Under the pieces are notes generated by a model that worked only from the letters and a program-made list of their open reading frames with translations, made no database searches and was not told the origin of the DNA. From Caldithrix abyssi DSM 13497 (GTDB lineage: Bacteria > Calditrichota > Calditrichia > Calditrichales > Calditrichaceae), in the NCBI RefSeq assembly GCF_001886815.1, contig NZ_CP018099.1, positions 1,734,501-1,798,500 of the forward strand: a stretch of DNA of 64,000 nt. The letters run 5' to 3'. Of this stretch, positions 17,444 to 26,147 are shown piece after piece. Every line of letters begins with the position of its first letter. Within the stretch, counting starts at the first letter, position 1. The position numbers and the translations under genes were made by a program.

Positions 17444-18070
17444 ATGGGAGGAGCTAAAGGATTGGACCAGCTAATGTCAAGGATCGAACAATTAAAAAAA
17501 TCTTTGAAAACGGATGATGAGGTTGTTACTGTTGTCAGCGATGTGTTGATATTTATCGAGGACCTGATTCCCTTAATGTTGGAAGGCAACGCCTTCATGC
17601 GCGATACGGCCAATAAAGTGCCTTCGGCAGCGGACAATTTAACCAGAATAAACCAGACAACAGAGATGGCAACCAAAGAAGTCCTGGATCGCCTCGAACG
17701 CATTATGGAACAATTAGAGTCACTTAAGAAAGATATCATTAAAGAAAAAGACACACTGCAAAATGTTAAAACCGTCGATGATATTCAGGAAGAAATCCAC
17801 CAGATATTTTATGCTTTCCAGTTTCAGGATATTACCAGCCAGCAGCTGGAATATGTAAAGCGCATTTTAAAAGCCATCAACGAAAAATTTATGGAGCTGT
17901 TTAATTCATCGATACGCCTTAAGGGAAATACGATCTTTGGTAAAAACATCATAGAGGCCATCGAAAACGAAACAAAAAAGAAACTAAGCGATGATGTTTT
18001 AACCGATACGAAAGATTTTGTCAGACAAAATGAAATTACACAGGAATCGATCGATAAATATTTCAAATGA
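17444..18070 (+). CDS. cheZ: CheZ-type CheY-P phosphatase
   Basis: This 208-residue, almost wholly helical protein has the CheZ signature FQDITSQQ, with Asp129 and Gln133 at the four-residue spacing of the catalytic Asp and Gln of E. coli CheZ. A long hairpin of helices surrounds it and a C-terminal short helix ends in IDKYFK, comparable in position to the CheY-binding tail of CheZ. A TTG at 17432 is in frame, but the GGAGGAGGAG run that follows it reads as the Shine-Dalgarno for the ATG at 17444. Translation is probably coupled with the preceding cheY. Confidence 0.87.
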   Translation: MGGAKGLDQLMSRIEQLKKSLKTDDEVVTVVSDVLIFIEDLIPLMLEGNAFMRDTANKVPSAADNLTRINQTTEMATKEVLDRLERIMEQLESLKKDIIKEKDTLQNVKTVDDIQEEIHQIFYAFQFQDITSQQLEYVKRILKAINEKFMELFNSSIRLKGNTIFGKNIIEAIENETKKKLSDDVLTDTKDFVRQNEITQESIDKYFK

Positions 18071-18082
18071 GAGTGGGAAAAC

Positions 18083-18379
18083 ATGAAGAATGAAGGGCTT
18101 TTTAACCGCGATCAAAGTCTGATATTTAAAAATATTGAACGCGTTAAACCTGCAAAGGCAAAAGTGATCAAACGCGATCAGGTGGTGGTTGGTCAAAAAC
18201 GGAAAATTGAACATGCCATGCAGGTTTCGGAAACGCATACCGAGGGTAAAATCACGCCCGTGCTAAACGGCGAAGAATTGATAGGCATTATCTATGAATG
18301 CAGCTGCGGTAAAGTTGCACAGATTTTGTTCGATTTTGAGGAAACGACCGAAATCAAAAAACATGCAGCAACAGGTTAA
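18083..18379 (+). CDS. Small conserved-looking protein with CxCG motif
   Basis: This 98-residue protein of unknown function is basic at its N-terminus. The C-terminal third reads GIIYECSCGKVAQILFDF, a CxCG knuckle followed by a beta strand. Two cysteines alone would not form a zinc site unless it dimerises. It lies 12 nt after cheZ and 5 nt before the second FapA-like gene, so it is probably co-translated with that gene. No signal peptide or membrane segment is visible. I do not recognise the family. Confidence 0.7.
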   Translation: MKNEGLFNRDQSLIFKNIERVKPAKAKVIKRDQVVVGQKRKIEHAMQVSETHTEGKITPVLNGEELIGIIYECSCGKVAQILFDFEETTEIKKHAATG

Positions 18380-18384
18380 TTATT

Positions 18385-19824
18385 GTGGAAAAAATTAGAA
18401 TCACGATCAGCAAAGATGAACTTAAAGCCTTTTTAACCATCCCCATCAAGGGCGCACTGTTTCCTTCGCGAGAAGAAATTTTATTCGGATTACGAACGGC
18501 CGGCATTAAACAAGGCGTAAAGCTCGAAACGCTGGATGAAATTGCCCGGCGCAAGGAACCGGTGTACGAAGCGTTAATTGCCGAGGGAAAACCGCCTGTT
18601 AAAGGCAAAGACGCACAGCTGGTGTGGGAAATTCCTCTTAAAGGCCATGGGGACGCAACAAAAGCGGAAAAAGACGAAACAGCGCGCATCGATTTTAAAA
18701 AGGCTTTACACTTTGTTCCGGTGCAAAAACACCAGGTTCTGGCCCGTAAAATACCGGCAGAAAGCGGACAAAATGGCCTGACGGTTACGGGGAAAGAAAT
18801 TCCCTCCTGGGGCAGAGACATAGCCCTGCCAGCCGGCAAGAACACTGAGATTTCGGAAGACGGATTGGAATTGCGCGCCGCCATTACGGGGTCCGCTTAT
18901 TTACAAAATGGTAAGGTGCATGTCGATAAAGTGTTGCACATCAAAGGCGATGTGAACTACGGCACCGGCAATATTAAGTTTACCGGCCCTGTTATCATCG
19001 AGGGCGACGTTCGTTCCGGATTTAAAGTAGAGGCGCGGGACTCCATCGTTATTAACGGCAATGTGGAAGCCGCCCATATTTATTCCCAGCAGGGTGATGT
19101 TACCGTTAAATACGGGGTAGTGGGGAAAAAACGGGCAAAAATATTAGCGGCCGGCAATTTTACCTGCGGTTTTGTGCAGGATGCCACCGTGGGCGTGCGC
19201 GGCGACGTCATGGTTTCGCACTATCTTATTAATTGCAATGTTTCGGCTGGCGGCAGAGTGATCGTTAAAGGAAAGGAAGGACAGATCCGCGGAGGAAGCA
19301 TAACTTCGGAAAAAGGCATTCACGCCGTAACGGTCGGTTCGGATCGCAATATTTACACAGAACTGAAGATTTTTTCTCTGGCGCAAAACAGTTCGCAAAA
19401 AAAATTGTGGGAATTAAGCCGCATGCGTACCGACATGGCTCTGCGCCTTTCCACCCTGGAAAAACGACTGAAATTTCTGGAAATCATTAAAAAACAGGTT
19501 AAAACCATTTCCGAAGAAAAAATAGCGGAAATGGAATTTATTGCAAACGAAATTAAACGACTCAAGGCCCGCCTCATGCAGCTGGACGACGAGGAGATCG
19601 TACTGCAAAAGGAGGCCGCCAAAGAACGGATGTTAAAGGAGGTTGTTGTTGAGGGCAGTCTCTTTCCCAATGTCCATATCGATATCAATGGCCTGGGTTT
19701 TCATTCGGACGAAACATTGAGGAGCGTTAAAATATACCGTTTTAAAGATGAATTAATCGTCGAATCGTTAAAAGGGACGGAAGACCTGAATTACGATATT
19801 TTTGTTCCCGGAAGTAAAACTTAA
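18385..19824 (+). CDS. FapA/DUF342-family protein (second copy)
   Basis: This 479-residue protein has the FapA (DUF342) layout: an N-terminal domain (about 1-140) including HFVPVQKHQVLARKIPAE and GLTVTGKEIP, a beta-solenoid with repeated short Gly/Asp turns (about 185-315: IKGDVNYGTGNI, IEGDVRSGFKVEA, INGNVEAAHIYS, VRGDVMVSHYL), a coiled coil (about 335-415) and a C-terminal beta module. The GTG start at 18385 is the first plausible codon and no ATG is nearby. It retains the N-terminal domain better than the copy at 6545, so the two are diverged paralogues. It probably works in polar or flagellar assembly, or scaffolds a signalling complex. The biochemical role is unknown. Confidence 0.85.
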   Translation: MEKIRITISKDELKAFLTIPIKGALFPSREEILFGLRTAGIKQGVKLETLDEIARRKEPVYEALIAEGKPPVKGKDAQLVWEIPLKGHGDATKAEKDETARIDFKKALHFVPVQKHQVLARKIPAESGQNGLTVTGKEIPSWGRDIALPAGKNTEISEDGLELRAAITGSAYLQNGKVHVDKVLHIKGDVNYGTGNIKFTGPVIIEGDVRSGFKVEARDSIVINGNVEAAHIYSQQGDVTVKYGVVGKKRAKILAAGNFTCGFVQDATVGVRGDVMVSHYLINCNVSAGGRVIVKGKEGQIRGGSITSEKGIHAVTVGSDRNIYTELKIFSLAQNSSQKKLWELSRMRTDMALRLSTLEKRLKFLEIIKKQVKTISEEKIAEMEFIANEIKRLKARLMQLDDEEIVLQKEAAKERMLKEVVVEGSLFPNVHIDINGLGFHSDETLRSVKIYRFKDELIVESLKGTEDLNYDIFVPGSKT

Positions 19825-19838
19825 ATTCAGAGGCGAAT

Positions 19839-20810
19839 ATGCCCGATAAAAACTTAAATATTAGCGAAGCCGCGCTTCAATTGACCGAAGTCGTCTCCCT
19901 GATCAATCAGGTGAACGACTTTAGTATTGCGCTGGATATGATTCTCGATACCTGTGTGGAGTATCTAAAAATACCGCATGTGGGCGTGGCGCGTTTTAAA
20001 GAAGACGAAGAAAAGTTCCAGATCGTAAAGAGCCGCAACTTCGATCAAAATCTTAAGGATCGTTTTCGCTTCAATCTGTTTACGCCCATCAATAATTTCG
20101 TTATTCGTAAAGAAAGAACCTCGGCGTTTAAAAATCTTGGCTCCCGCATTCAGATTGGCAACGAGCGCTTCGAACTGGAAAGCGCCTTTAAAACGCTGTA
20201 CCTGTTGCCGTTCCGCTTTCATGAACAAATTAACGGCTTTTTAATCATTCATATCTATCAGAGCGAAGACGATCTTTCCGAATCTACATTAACGTTGCTG
20301 GAGAGCTTTGTCAATCTGGTAGCGCCTATTTTTCACGTTTTTGGGCCTCTTAAAACGCATAAGCGAGGCGGTGAAAATATTATCAGTAAAATTATTAAAG
20401 ATCGAATCAACGAAGCGCGTTTAGGGCTATTCCCCGTTTCGTTTGCCATCTTCCGCATTCAATTGTGGCAGGAAATGATCTCCTCTGTTGCTCTGCAGGA
20501 CACCGTACAGACCTATCAGCAAGTATTCGAAAAAAGACTCGGGCAACTGGGCGACGTGATATGGCTGACGCTCGATACGGCCTTTTTTATCTTTCCCAAT
20601 GCCGACCTGTTTACCATCGAGAGTTTATGCAGCGCTTTAAAAGAAGAGATTGAAAGCAACTTTAATAGACAGGACGACCAGGTTGAGATTAATGTAAAAT
20701 ATGTTTCCATCAGCTATCCGCAATCTGGTAAAGAAGGATACGATATCATCAATCAACTGTGGCTCCGTTTATTTGATGAATTACAGGCTGATTTTGCAAC
20801 CAATCATTAA
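19839..20810 (+). CDS. GAF domain protein with degenerate GGDEF-like C-terminus
   Basis: This 323-residue protein has a GAF-like sensor (about residues 10-170; FKTLYLLPFRFHEQINGFLIIHI is a typical terminal GAF segment). The remainder (about 185-320) follows a diguanylate cyclase-like strand/helix pattern (FPVSFAIFRI, DVIWLTLDTAFFIFP, NVKYVSISYP) without the GG(D/E)EF active site. It is therefore probably a sensor or binding module rather than an enzyme. No membrane segment. It lies 14 nt after the second FapA-like gene and before two response-regulator genes. The GGDEF relationship is my inference from topology. Confidence 0.72.
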   Translation: MPDKNLNISEAALQLTEVVSLINQVNDFSIALDMILDTCVEYLKIPHVGVARFKEDEEKFQIVKSRNFDQNLKDRFRFNLFTPINNFVIRKERTSAFKNLGSRIQIGNERFELESAFKTLYLLPFRFHEQINGFLIIHIYQSEDDLSESTLTLLESFVNLVAPIFHVFGPLKTHKRGGENIISKIIKDRINEARLGLFPVSFAIFRIQLWQEMISSVALQDTVQTYQQVFEKRLGQLGDVIWLTLDTAFFIFPNADLFTIESLCSALKEEIESNFNRQDDQVEINVKYVSISYPQSGKEGYDIINQLWLRLFDELQADFATNH

Positions 20811-20868
20811 AACGGGGAGAGAACCGACGAGTAATAAAGGAAAGAGGACGTTTTTTTTGAGGTAAAAA

Positions 20869-21438
20869 GTGTTTAATGAAAAAACAATATTAATCGTAGA
20901 TGATGACCCGGCCATTTTAGAGATGATCTCTGAAGGACTGGTAGAACACCAATTTCGCGTGATTACCGCCTCCGGCCCTGAAGAGGCGCTTGATAAAGTG
21001 AAAACCGCTTCGCTGGGCCTGGCTCTTTTAGACCTTGATCTCGGCTATCAAAAAATGAACGGCATCGATCTGGGCATCCGGCTGCTCGAACAATTTCCTG
21101 AGTTGATCATTGTCATAATGACCGGTTACCACAACATCAAATACGCCATTCAGGCCATGCGTGAATTTTCGTTTCATTATATGATTAAACCTTTTCGGAT
21201 CGATCAGATTATCTCTCTTTTTGAGCGCGCTTCTTACGAACTGCAGCTCAAAACGGAAAATCAGCGTCTGAAAGAAGAGATACAAATGTTGCAGGAAGAA
21301 GTGCATCGACTAAAAAAAATTCTGAAAGAGATCCGGCCCGAAGAGGCGAATTTATCGGTAGCGGCCAGAGAAAAAGAACTACGCAATAAAATTAAAAATA
21401 AACAGGCCTTAAATTCCTACCAGCGGCAAAAGGGATAG
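20869..21438 (+). CDS. Response regulator with C-terminal coiled coil
   Basis: This 189-residue protein has an N-terminal receiver (LIVDDDPAI acidic pair; ALLDLDLGYQKMNG with phospho-Asp; VIMTGYH; MIKPFR) followed by a coiled coil (about 120-165) and a short basic tail. No DNA-binding or enzymatic output is visible. The GTG at 20869 follows GAGGTAAA. The arrangement is reminiscent of receivers that act by oligomerisation or partner binding. It lies upstream of the NtrC-type activator, with 109 nt between them. Confidence 0.85.
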   Translation: MFNEKTILIVDDDPAILEMISEGLVEHQFRVITASGPEEALDKVKTASLGLALLDLDLGYQKMNGIDLGIRLLEQFPELIIVIMTGYHNIKYAIQAMREFSFHYMIKPFRIDQIISLFERASYELQLKTENQRLKEEIQMLQEEVHRLKKILKEIRPEEANLSVAAREKELRNKIKNKQALNSYQRQKG

Positions 21439-21547
21439 CGCGTGCAACCTCTAAAGAATCCGCAATTTCAACCGATACCTAACAATTTAATTCTTTTAAT
21501 GTGGAAGTATTTTTTAACCAATAATTGCTTGCAGGAAAAGGAGCAAT

Positions 21548-22927
21548 ATGGACGTTCAGAAGATTCTTGTCGTTGACGACGATGAACATTTGCGCATGGT
21601 GTTACAAGAAACGCTGGAATCGGGAGGATATAAGGTAAAAATAGCATCTTCTGGCAACGAAGCGCTTTCTATTTTAAAAGAAGAGGCGTTCGATCTTTTA
21701 ATCACCGATTTGATGATGCCGGGTATTAAGGGCGTGGAACTGGTAGGCAGGGCCAAGGAAATTTACCCCAACATTGGAGCCATGGTTATTACCGCTTATG
21801 GAACGATTGATCGGGCGGTGGAATCTATGCAGAAGGGGGCGTTCGATTTTATTACCAAACCCTTTTCAATCAGTCAAATCGAATCGCGCGTTAAACGTTT
21901 TTTTGAATTTCAAGCTCTGCAAAAAGAAAACGTTGTTTTAAAGAAGAAACTGGAAAGATTTCGGCTGACTCAGAAGATTGTGGGGGAAAGTCCGGTTATT
22001 AAAGAGGTGATGGATCACATCGCAATTGTGGCCAATAGCGATGCGACGGTATTCATCCGCGGCGAGAGCGGAACTGGTAAAGAACTGGTGGCGCAAGCCA
22101 TTCATGACCGTTCGGACAGGGCGGATAAACCGTTCCGCAAAATCAACTGTGCGGCTGTGCCGGAAACGCTGTTCGAAAGCACGCTGTTTGGCCACGAAAA
22201 AGGCGCATTTAGCGGCGCTTACCGTCAGCAAAAGGGCATTTTCGAAGAATGCCACGAAGGCACCATTCTGCTGGATGAAATCAGCGAAATCCCCCATTCG
22301 CTGCAGGCTAAACTGCTGCGCGTGCTTCAGGAAATGAAAATTACGCGCGTAGGCAGCACGGAAGAAATACCCGTTGACGTACGGATCATTGCCACCACCA
22401 ATCGCAATATTGATGAATTGATCAATTCCGGTAAGTTCAGAGAAGATCTGTTCTTCCGCCTGAATGTCTTTCCCATAACTCTGCCTCCGCTACGGGATAG
22501 GAAGGAAGACATCCCACTGATTATTGACCACTTTCTTTCGACATTAAAAGACAAATATCATTTTACCGAAAAAAAGATCTCTCCGTCGTTAATGAAACAA
22601 ATTATGGAGTACGACTGGCCCGGCAATGTTCGCCAATTACAACACATGCTGGAAAGAGCGATTTTGTTTTCCGGAAAAGAAGTGACCATTACTGAGAAGC
22701 ATTTTAAATTCGAAGAAGAAGGCCGTAGAAACAGCGCAAAAGGGGGAAACGGTTCGCTGGAAGTTATGCCCCTGGCAGAAATGGAAAGAAAGTTAATCTT
22801 CGCCGCGCTGAAAAAAACGAACAATCATCGCACCCGCGCGGCCGAGCTGTTAGGCATTACGGTCAGAACATTGAGAAATAAATTACATGAGTACGAAGAA
22901 CAGGGATTAACGGACGAGGAATTATGA
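21548..22927 (+). CDS. NtrC-family sigma-54 response regulator (flagellar master regulator candidate)
   Basis: This 459-residue regulator has an N-terminal receiver with D54 (LITDLMMPG), a central AAA+ domain (Walker A GESGTGKE, the sigma-54 contact loop GAFSGA at 219-224, Walker B TILLDEISEI, R-finger region FREDLFFRLNVFPI) and a C-terminal Fis-type helix-turn-helix (NNHRTRAAELLGITVRTLRNKL). The loop has Ser instead of the usual Thr in GAFTGA, a conservative change. These proteins hydrolyse ATP to open sigma-54 promoters. Matching -24/-12 elements before flgB, fliP and flgF make it the candidate class II flagellar activator, like FlgR or FleR. Its stop overlaps the next gene by 4 nt. Confidence 0.95.
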   Translation: MDVQKILVVDDDEHLRMVLQETLESGGYKVKIASSGNEALSILKEEAFDLLITDLMMPGIKGVELVGRAKEIYPNIGAMVITAYGTIDRAVESMQKGAFDFITKPFSISQIESRVKRFFEFQALQKENVVLKKKLERFRLTQKIVGESPVIKEVMDHIAIVANSDATVFIRGESGTGKELVAQAIHDRSDRADKPFRKINCAAVPETLFESTLFGHEKGAFSGAYRQQKGIFEECHEGTILLDEISEIPHSLQAKLLRVLQEMKITRVGSTEEIPVDVRIIATTNRNIDELINSGKFREDLFFRLNVFPITLPPLRDRKEDIPLIIDHFLSTLKDKYHFTEKKISPSLMKQIMEYDWPGNVRQLQHMLERAILFSGKEVTITEKHFKFEEEGRRNSAKGGNGSLEVMPLAEMERKLIFAALKKTNNHRTRAAELLGITVRTLRNKLHEYEEQGLTDEEL

Positions 22928-24270
22928 ATCGTATAGAAACCATACCATCCGGTGAATTTTATGTAACGCGCAAAACCGACGTAAGCGCTCAGGCCTTTTT
23001 AGGCAGTTGCGTGGGGCTTGCCATTCTTGACTTCCAGTCGGAAGTGGGCGGTTTGTATCATATTTTGCTGCCGCAGCCCTCGGGAACTTTCAGTGTGCCC
23101 GAGCCCAAAAAGTATGCGGTCACCGGCCTACCGCTCTTTTTGGCCGAGCTGGAAAAATTGGGCGCAAAACGCGAAAATATGAAAGCCTTTCTGGTCGGTG
23201 GCGCATTAATGGGCGATGTTTCGGATCTGGACCTGGCCTTCGATTTTGGAGGAAAGACTACCGAGATCGTGGAAAGTTTTTTGACAGAAAATAAAATTGA
23301 GTTAGTGCAGGAAGAAACCGGCGGTTATTTCGGCTACAAAATGACAGCAGATTTCTGGAACTTTAAGGTGGATATTAGTTTGACCGGCTCCAACTTTATG
23401 CAGCGCCGCAAACACGACGTCATTCCTCAGTTAGAAAGCATCGATTCGGTCATCCAGAAAATTAAGCCCATTCCCCAGATCGCATTAAAAGTAATCCGCA
23501 TGATTCACTCCTCCGATGTCTCCATGGCAACCATTGGCAAGGAGATTCGGCAGGACCAGGTATTGACGGCTAAAATCATCAATTTGTGCAACTCGGCTTA
23601 TTTCAATCCAAAAAAACGGATTGAGACCATCGATGAAGCGGTGGTGATGCTGGGCGAGCGCCGCATTCTGTTATTGACCTTTTCGATCTTTACGGAATAT
23701 TATTACAAAGACGCCGACAATGGCTATTCTTTGTGTAAAGGAGGTTTGTTTCAGCATGCGCTGGGCGTGGCCAAAGCAGCCGAAGAAATCGCGCGGGAAA
23801 CGCGCAAAGTTGAGCCCGAATTGGGCTATACCGCCGGTCTTTTGCACGACATCGGCAAAATTGTCCTCGATCAATGGGTGGATCATTTCTATCCCATGTT
23901 TTACCGCAATCTTTACAGCGATAAAAATCTGACGCTGGTCGATGTGGAGCGCAAGGTGTTTAATATCGACCATACCCAGGCCGGAACCAAACTGGCCAAA
24001 CTGTGGGAACTACCGGAAAGTCTGGCTTACACCATAGAATTTCACCATCAGGTTGAACGGTATGAAAAATACGAAAACCTGTTGCACGTTATTAACCTGG
24101 CCAACTTGCTGGTCAGCTATTTTAAATCCGGCCTGATTTTAAACAAGTTTGACGAAAAAAACCTGATGGCTTCCGTGCAATATCTGAATCTGGATTCTGA
24201 GCATTTACTAAAGATTTTAGAGCGCATTCCGTTCAACAATTTACATTCATTTTCAGAACAGCTCCGGTGA
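22924..24270 (+). CDS. CheD-HDOD fusion protein
   Basis: This 448-residue protein joins a CheD-like domain (about 1-155) to an HDOD domain (about 170-445). The CheD part keeps Cys29 (FLGSCVGLAI) and His46 (GGLYHILLP), 17 residues apart as in the separate CheD, and the VGGALMGD loop. The Thr of the triad is replaced by Gln23. The HDOD part has IPQIALKVIRMI, the QDQVLTAKIINLCNSAYF helix typical of HDOD, and LLHDIGK with His308-Asp309. HDOD proteins lack most metal ligands and usually regulate. The ATG overlaps the sigma-54 activator stop, so the two are co-translated. A link between receptor modification and flagellar gene control is an inference. It is the last gene before the repeat array. 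Confidence 0.88.
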   Translation: MNRIETIPSGEFYVTRKTDVSAQAFLGSCVGLAILDFQSEVGGLYHILLPQPSGTFSVPEPKKYAVTGLPLFLAELEKLGAKRENMKAFLVGGALMGDVSDLDLAFDFGGKTTEIVESFLTENKIELVQEETGGYFGYKMTADFWNFKVDISLTGSNFMQRRKHDVIPQLESIDSVIQKIKPIPQIALKVIRMIHSSDVSMATIGKEIRQDQVLTAKIINLCNSAYFNPKKRIETIDEAVVMLGERRILLLTFSIFTEYYYKDADNGYSLCKGGLFQHALGVAKAAEEIARETRKVEPELGYTAGLLHDIGKIVLDQWVDHFYPMFYRNLYSDKNLTLVDVERKVFNIDHTQAGTKLAKLWELPESLAYTIEFHHQVERYEKYENLLHVINLANLLVSYFKSGLILNKFDEKNLMASVQYLNLDSEHLLKILERIPFNNLHSFSEQLR

Positions 24271-24309
24271 GTTATTGGTTCACTGCTGTTTTATGCGGGC
24301 GCTTTGCTC

Positions 24310-25442
24310 GCACTGATGGTCATTCCGGCTGAGCGCAGCGAGAGGTGGAATCCCCTGCATTATGAAAGGGATTCCCGCTTACGCGGGAATGACGTGGAAG
24401 GGGGGAAGGGATTCCCGCTTGCGCGGGAATGACTGTCCGGGTGTCATTCCGGCCGAGCGCAGCGAGAGCCGGAATCCCTGCATTAAGAAAAGGATTCCCG
24501 CTTGCGCGGGAATGACGTGGAAGGGTGGGAGGGATTCCCGCTTTCGCGGGAATGACTGCCTGGTGTCATTCCGGCCGAGCGCAGCGGGAGGTGGAATCCC
24601 CTGCATTATGAAAGGGATTCCTGCTTGCGCAGGAATGACGTGGAAGGGGGGAAGGGATTCCCGCTTTCGCGGGAATGACTGTCCGAGTGTCATTCCGGCC
24701 GAGCGCAGCGAGAGCCGGAATCCCTGGATTATGAAAAGGATTCCCGCTTGCGCGGGAATGACGTGGAAGGGTGGGAGGGATTCCCGCTTTCGCGGGAATG
24801 ACTGTCCGGGTGTCATTCCGGCCGAGCGTAGCGAGAGCCGGAATCCCCTGCATTTTGAAAGGGATTCCTGCTTGCGCGGGAATGACGTGGAAGGGTGGGA
24901 GGGATTCCCGCTTTCGCGGGAATGACTGCCCGGGTGTCATTCCGGACGAGCGTAGCGAGAGCCGGAATCCCCTGCATTATGAAAGGGATTCCTGCTTGCG
25001 CGGGAATGACGTGGAAGAGTGAGAGGGATTCCCGCTTTCGCGGGAATGACTGTCCGGGTGTCATTCCGGCCGAGTGCAGCGAGAGCCGGAATCCCTGGAT
25101 TATGAAAAGGATTCCCGCTTGCGCGGGAATGACGTGGAAGGGTGGAAGGGATTCCCGCTTTCGCGGGAATGACTGTCCGGGTGTCATTCCGGCCGAGCGC
25201 AGCGAGAGCCGGAATCCCTGGATTATGAAAAGGATTCCCGCTTGCGCGGGAATGACATGGAAGGGTGGAAGGGATTCCCGCTTGCGCGGGAATGACTGTC
25301 CGGGTGTCATTCCGGCCGAGCGCAGCGAGAGCCGGAATCCCCTGCATTTTGAAAGGGATTCCTGCTTGCGCGGGAATGACGTGGAAGGGTGAGAGGGATT
25401 CCCGCTTTCGCGGGAATGACGTGGAGGGGGGAAGGGATTCCT
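24310..25442. repeat. Tandem array of nine ~123.5-bp palindrome-rich units
   Basis: Copies of the box GTCATTCCGG begin at 24319, 24443, 24565, 24689, 24812, 24936, 25060, 25183 and 25306, a period of 122-124 bp. Each unit holds three inverted repeats with shared ends: two short hairpins (ATTCCCGC, TTGC or TTTC, GCGGGAAT) and one longer one (CATTCCGGC...GCCGGAATCC around a GAGCGCAGCGAGA core). The short ones match the ATTCCC-N8-GGGAAT form of the dRS3 repeats of Neisseria and similar dispersed palindromes. The array fills the gap between the chemotaxis cluster and flgB. Open frames on both strands here are artefacts of the repeat. The last unit is cut off near 25442. Confidence 0.95.
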
Positions 25443-25761
25443 GCTTTCTCAAGATGTTTCTTGCTGAAGTGGTAAGAAAACACCTTTTGTTTTTCCTTCT
25501 TCTCTCTCGAAAAACAAATATTCACCTGCCAGAAATCAATGCAAATAACCTCACATAGTCGGGGGGAAATTATTAATAGTTCTAAAGGAAATATTTTCCC
25601 GCTGTGGTAGAAGCCAAATAATCAACCGCTAAAAACACCAATTTTTAACGCTTAACTAAGTATTGGTAAATTAATGATTAAAAGTGTTTTTCTATTCTTC
25701 TTTTCGCCGGTCGTTAAAATTGGCACAGCGCTTGTATTAGAAATGAGCGGAGGTGATAAAC
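25443..25761. other. flgB upstream region
   Basis: About 320 bp of AT-rich DNA between the tandem array and flgB. It holds no gene. It carries the sigma-54-type element at 25721-25736. About 55-85 bp upstream of that element is an imperfect inverted repeat (ACCAAT 25637-25642 / ATTGGT 25662-25667), a possible activator site, though weakly supported. The flgB Shine-Dalgarno GGAGGTG follows the promoter. Confidence 0.5.
25721..25736 (+). promoter_or_regulatory. Sigma-54 (-24/-12) promoter of the flgB operon
   Basis: TGGCAC, 5 nt, TTGTA. This matches the sigma-54 consensus TGGCAC-N5-TTGCA with one mismatch and exact spacing. Transcription would start about 10-12 nt downstream, just before the flgB Shine-Dalgarno. 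The same arrangement occurs before fliP and flgF, and an NtrC-type activator is encoded 3 kb upstream. Confidence 0.75.
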
Positions 25762-26136
25762 ATGAGAATATTTGAATTACAAAATTTGAATCTTTTAAAG
25801 AAGTCTTTAGACGTGTACACCAGGCAGCATGAGGCCATCGCCAAAAACATTGCCAATGCCAACAACCCTAATTACAAAAGGGTCAATACAGATTTTTCTT
25901 CGGAGCTTAAAGCGCGATTAGAGGGCGTTTTAAAAACAGAAAAAGCGGGTCACATTGCCATGCCAACCCAGGTACACAGTAAGTTAAGCGAAAAAGACGC
26001 AGCGCAGAAAGAGGTGGATTTAACCAGAGAAATGGGTGCGCTGGCAGAAAATCAGATTCGCTTTGAATTTGCAAGCAAAGTACTGGCCGGGAATTACCGT
26101 TTGTTGAGTCAAAGCATAACCGGTAGGTCTCAATAG
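25762..26136 (+). CDS. flgB: Flagellar proximal rod protein FlgB
   Basis: This 124-residue FlgB forms the proximal rod. The N-terminal heptad region and the conserved QHEAIAKNIANANNPNYKR motif of rod/hook proteins are present near residues 21-39. The C-terminal VDLTREMGALAENQIRFEF region matches FlgB. A GTG at 25753 is in frame, but GGAGGTG overlaps it and points to the ATG at 25762. It is the first gene of the long flagellar operon that runs to fliO, and flgC follows after 11 nt. Confidence 0.97.
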   Translation: MRIFELQNLNLLKKSLDVYTRQHEAIAKNIANANNPNYKRVNTDFSSELKARLEGVLKTEKAGHIAMPTQVHSKLSEKDAAQKEVDLTREMGALAENQIRFEFASKVLAGNYRLLSQSITGRSQ

Positions 26137-26147
26137 GAGGTTGAGAG

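Noticed and set aside
24310-25442. CRISPR array
   Set aside because: The whole 123-bp unit is conserved. There are no unique spacers between short repeats and no cas genes nearby.
24362-25558. Overlapping open frames of 70-187 codons on both strands with recurring GIPA/RNDCPGV-like peptides
   Set aside because: They are translations of the tandem palindromic repeat, which happens to lack stops. No RBS, no family, and repetition on both strands.
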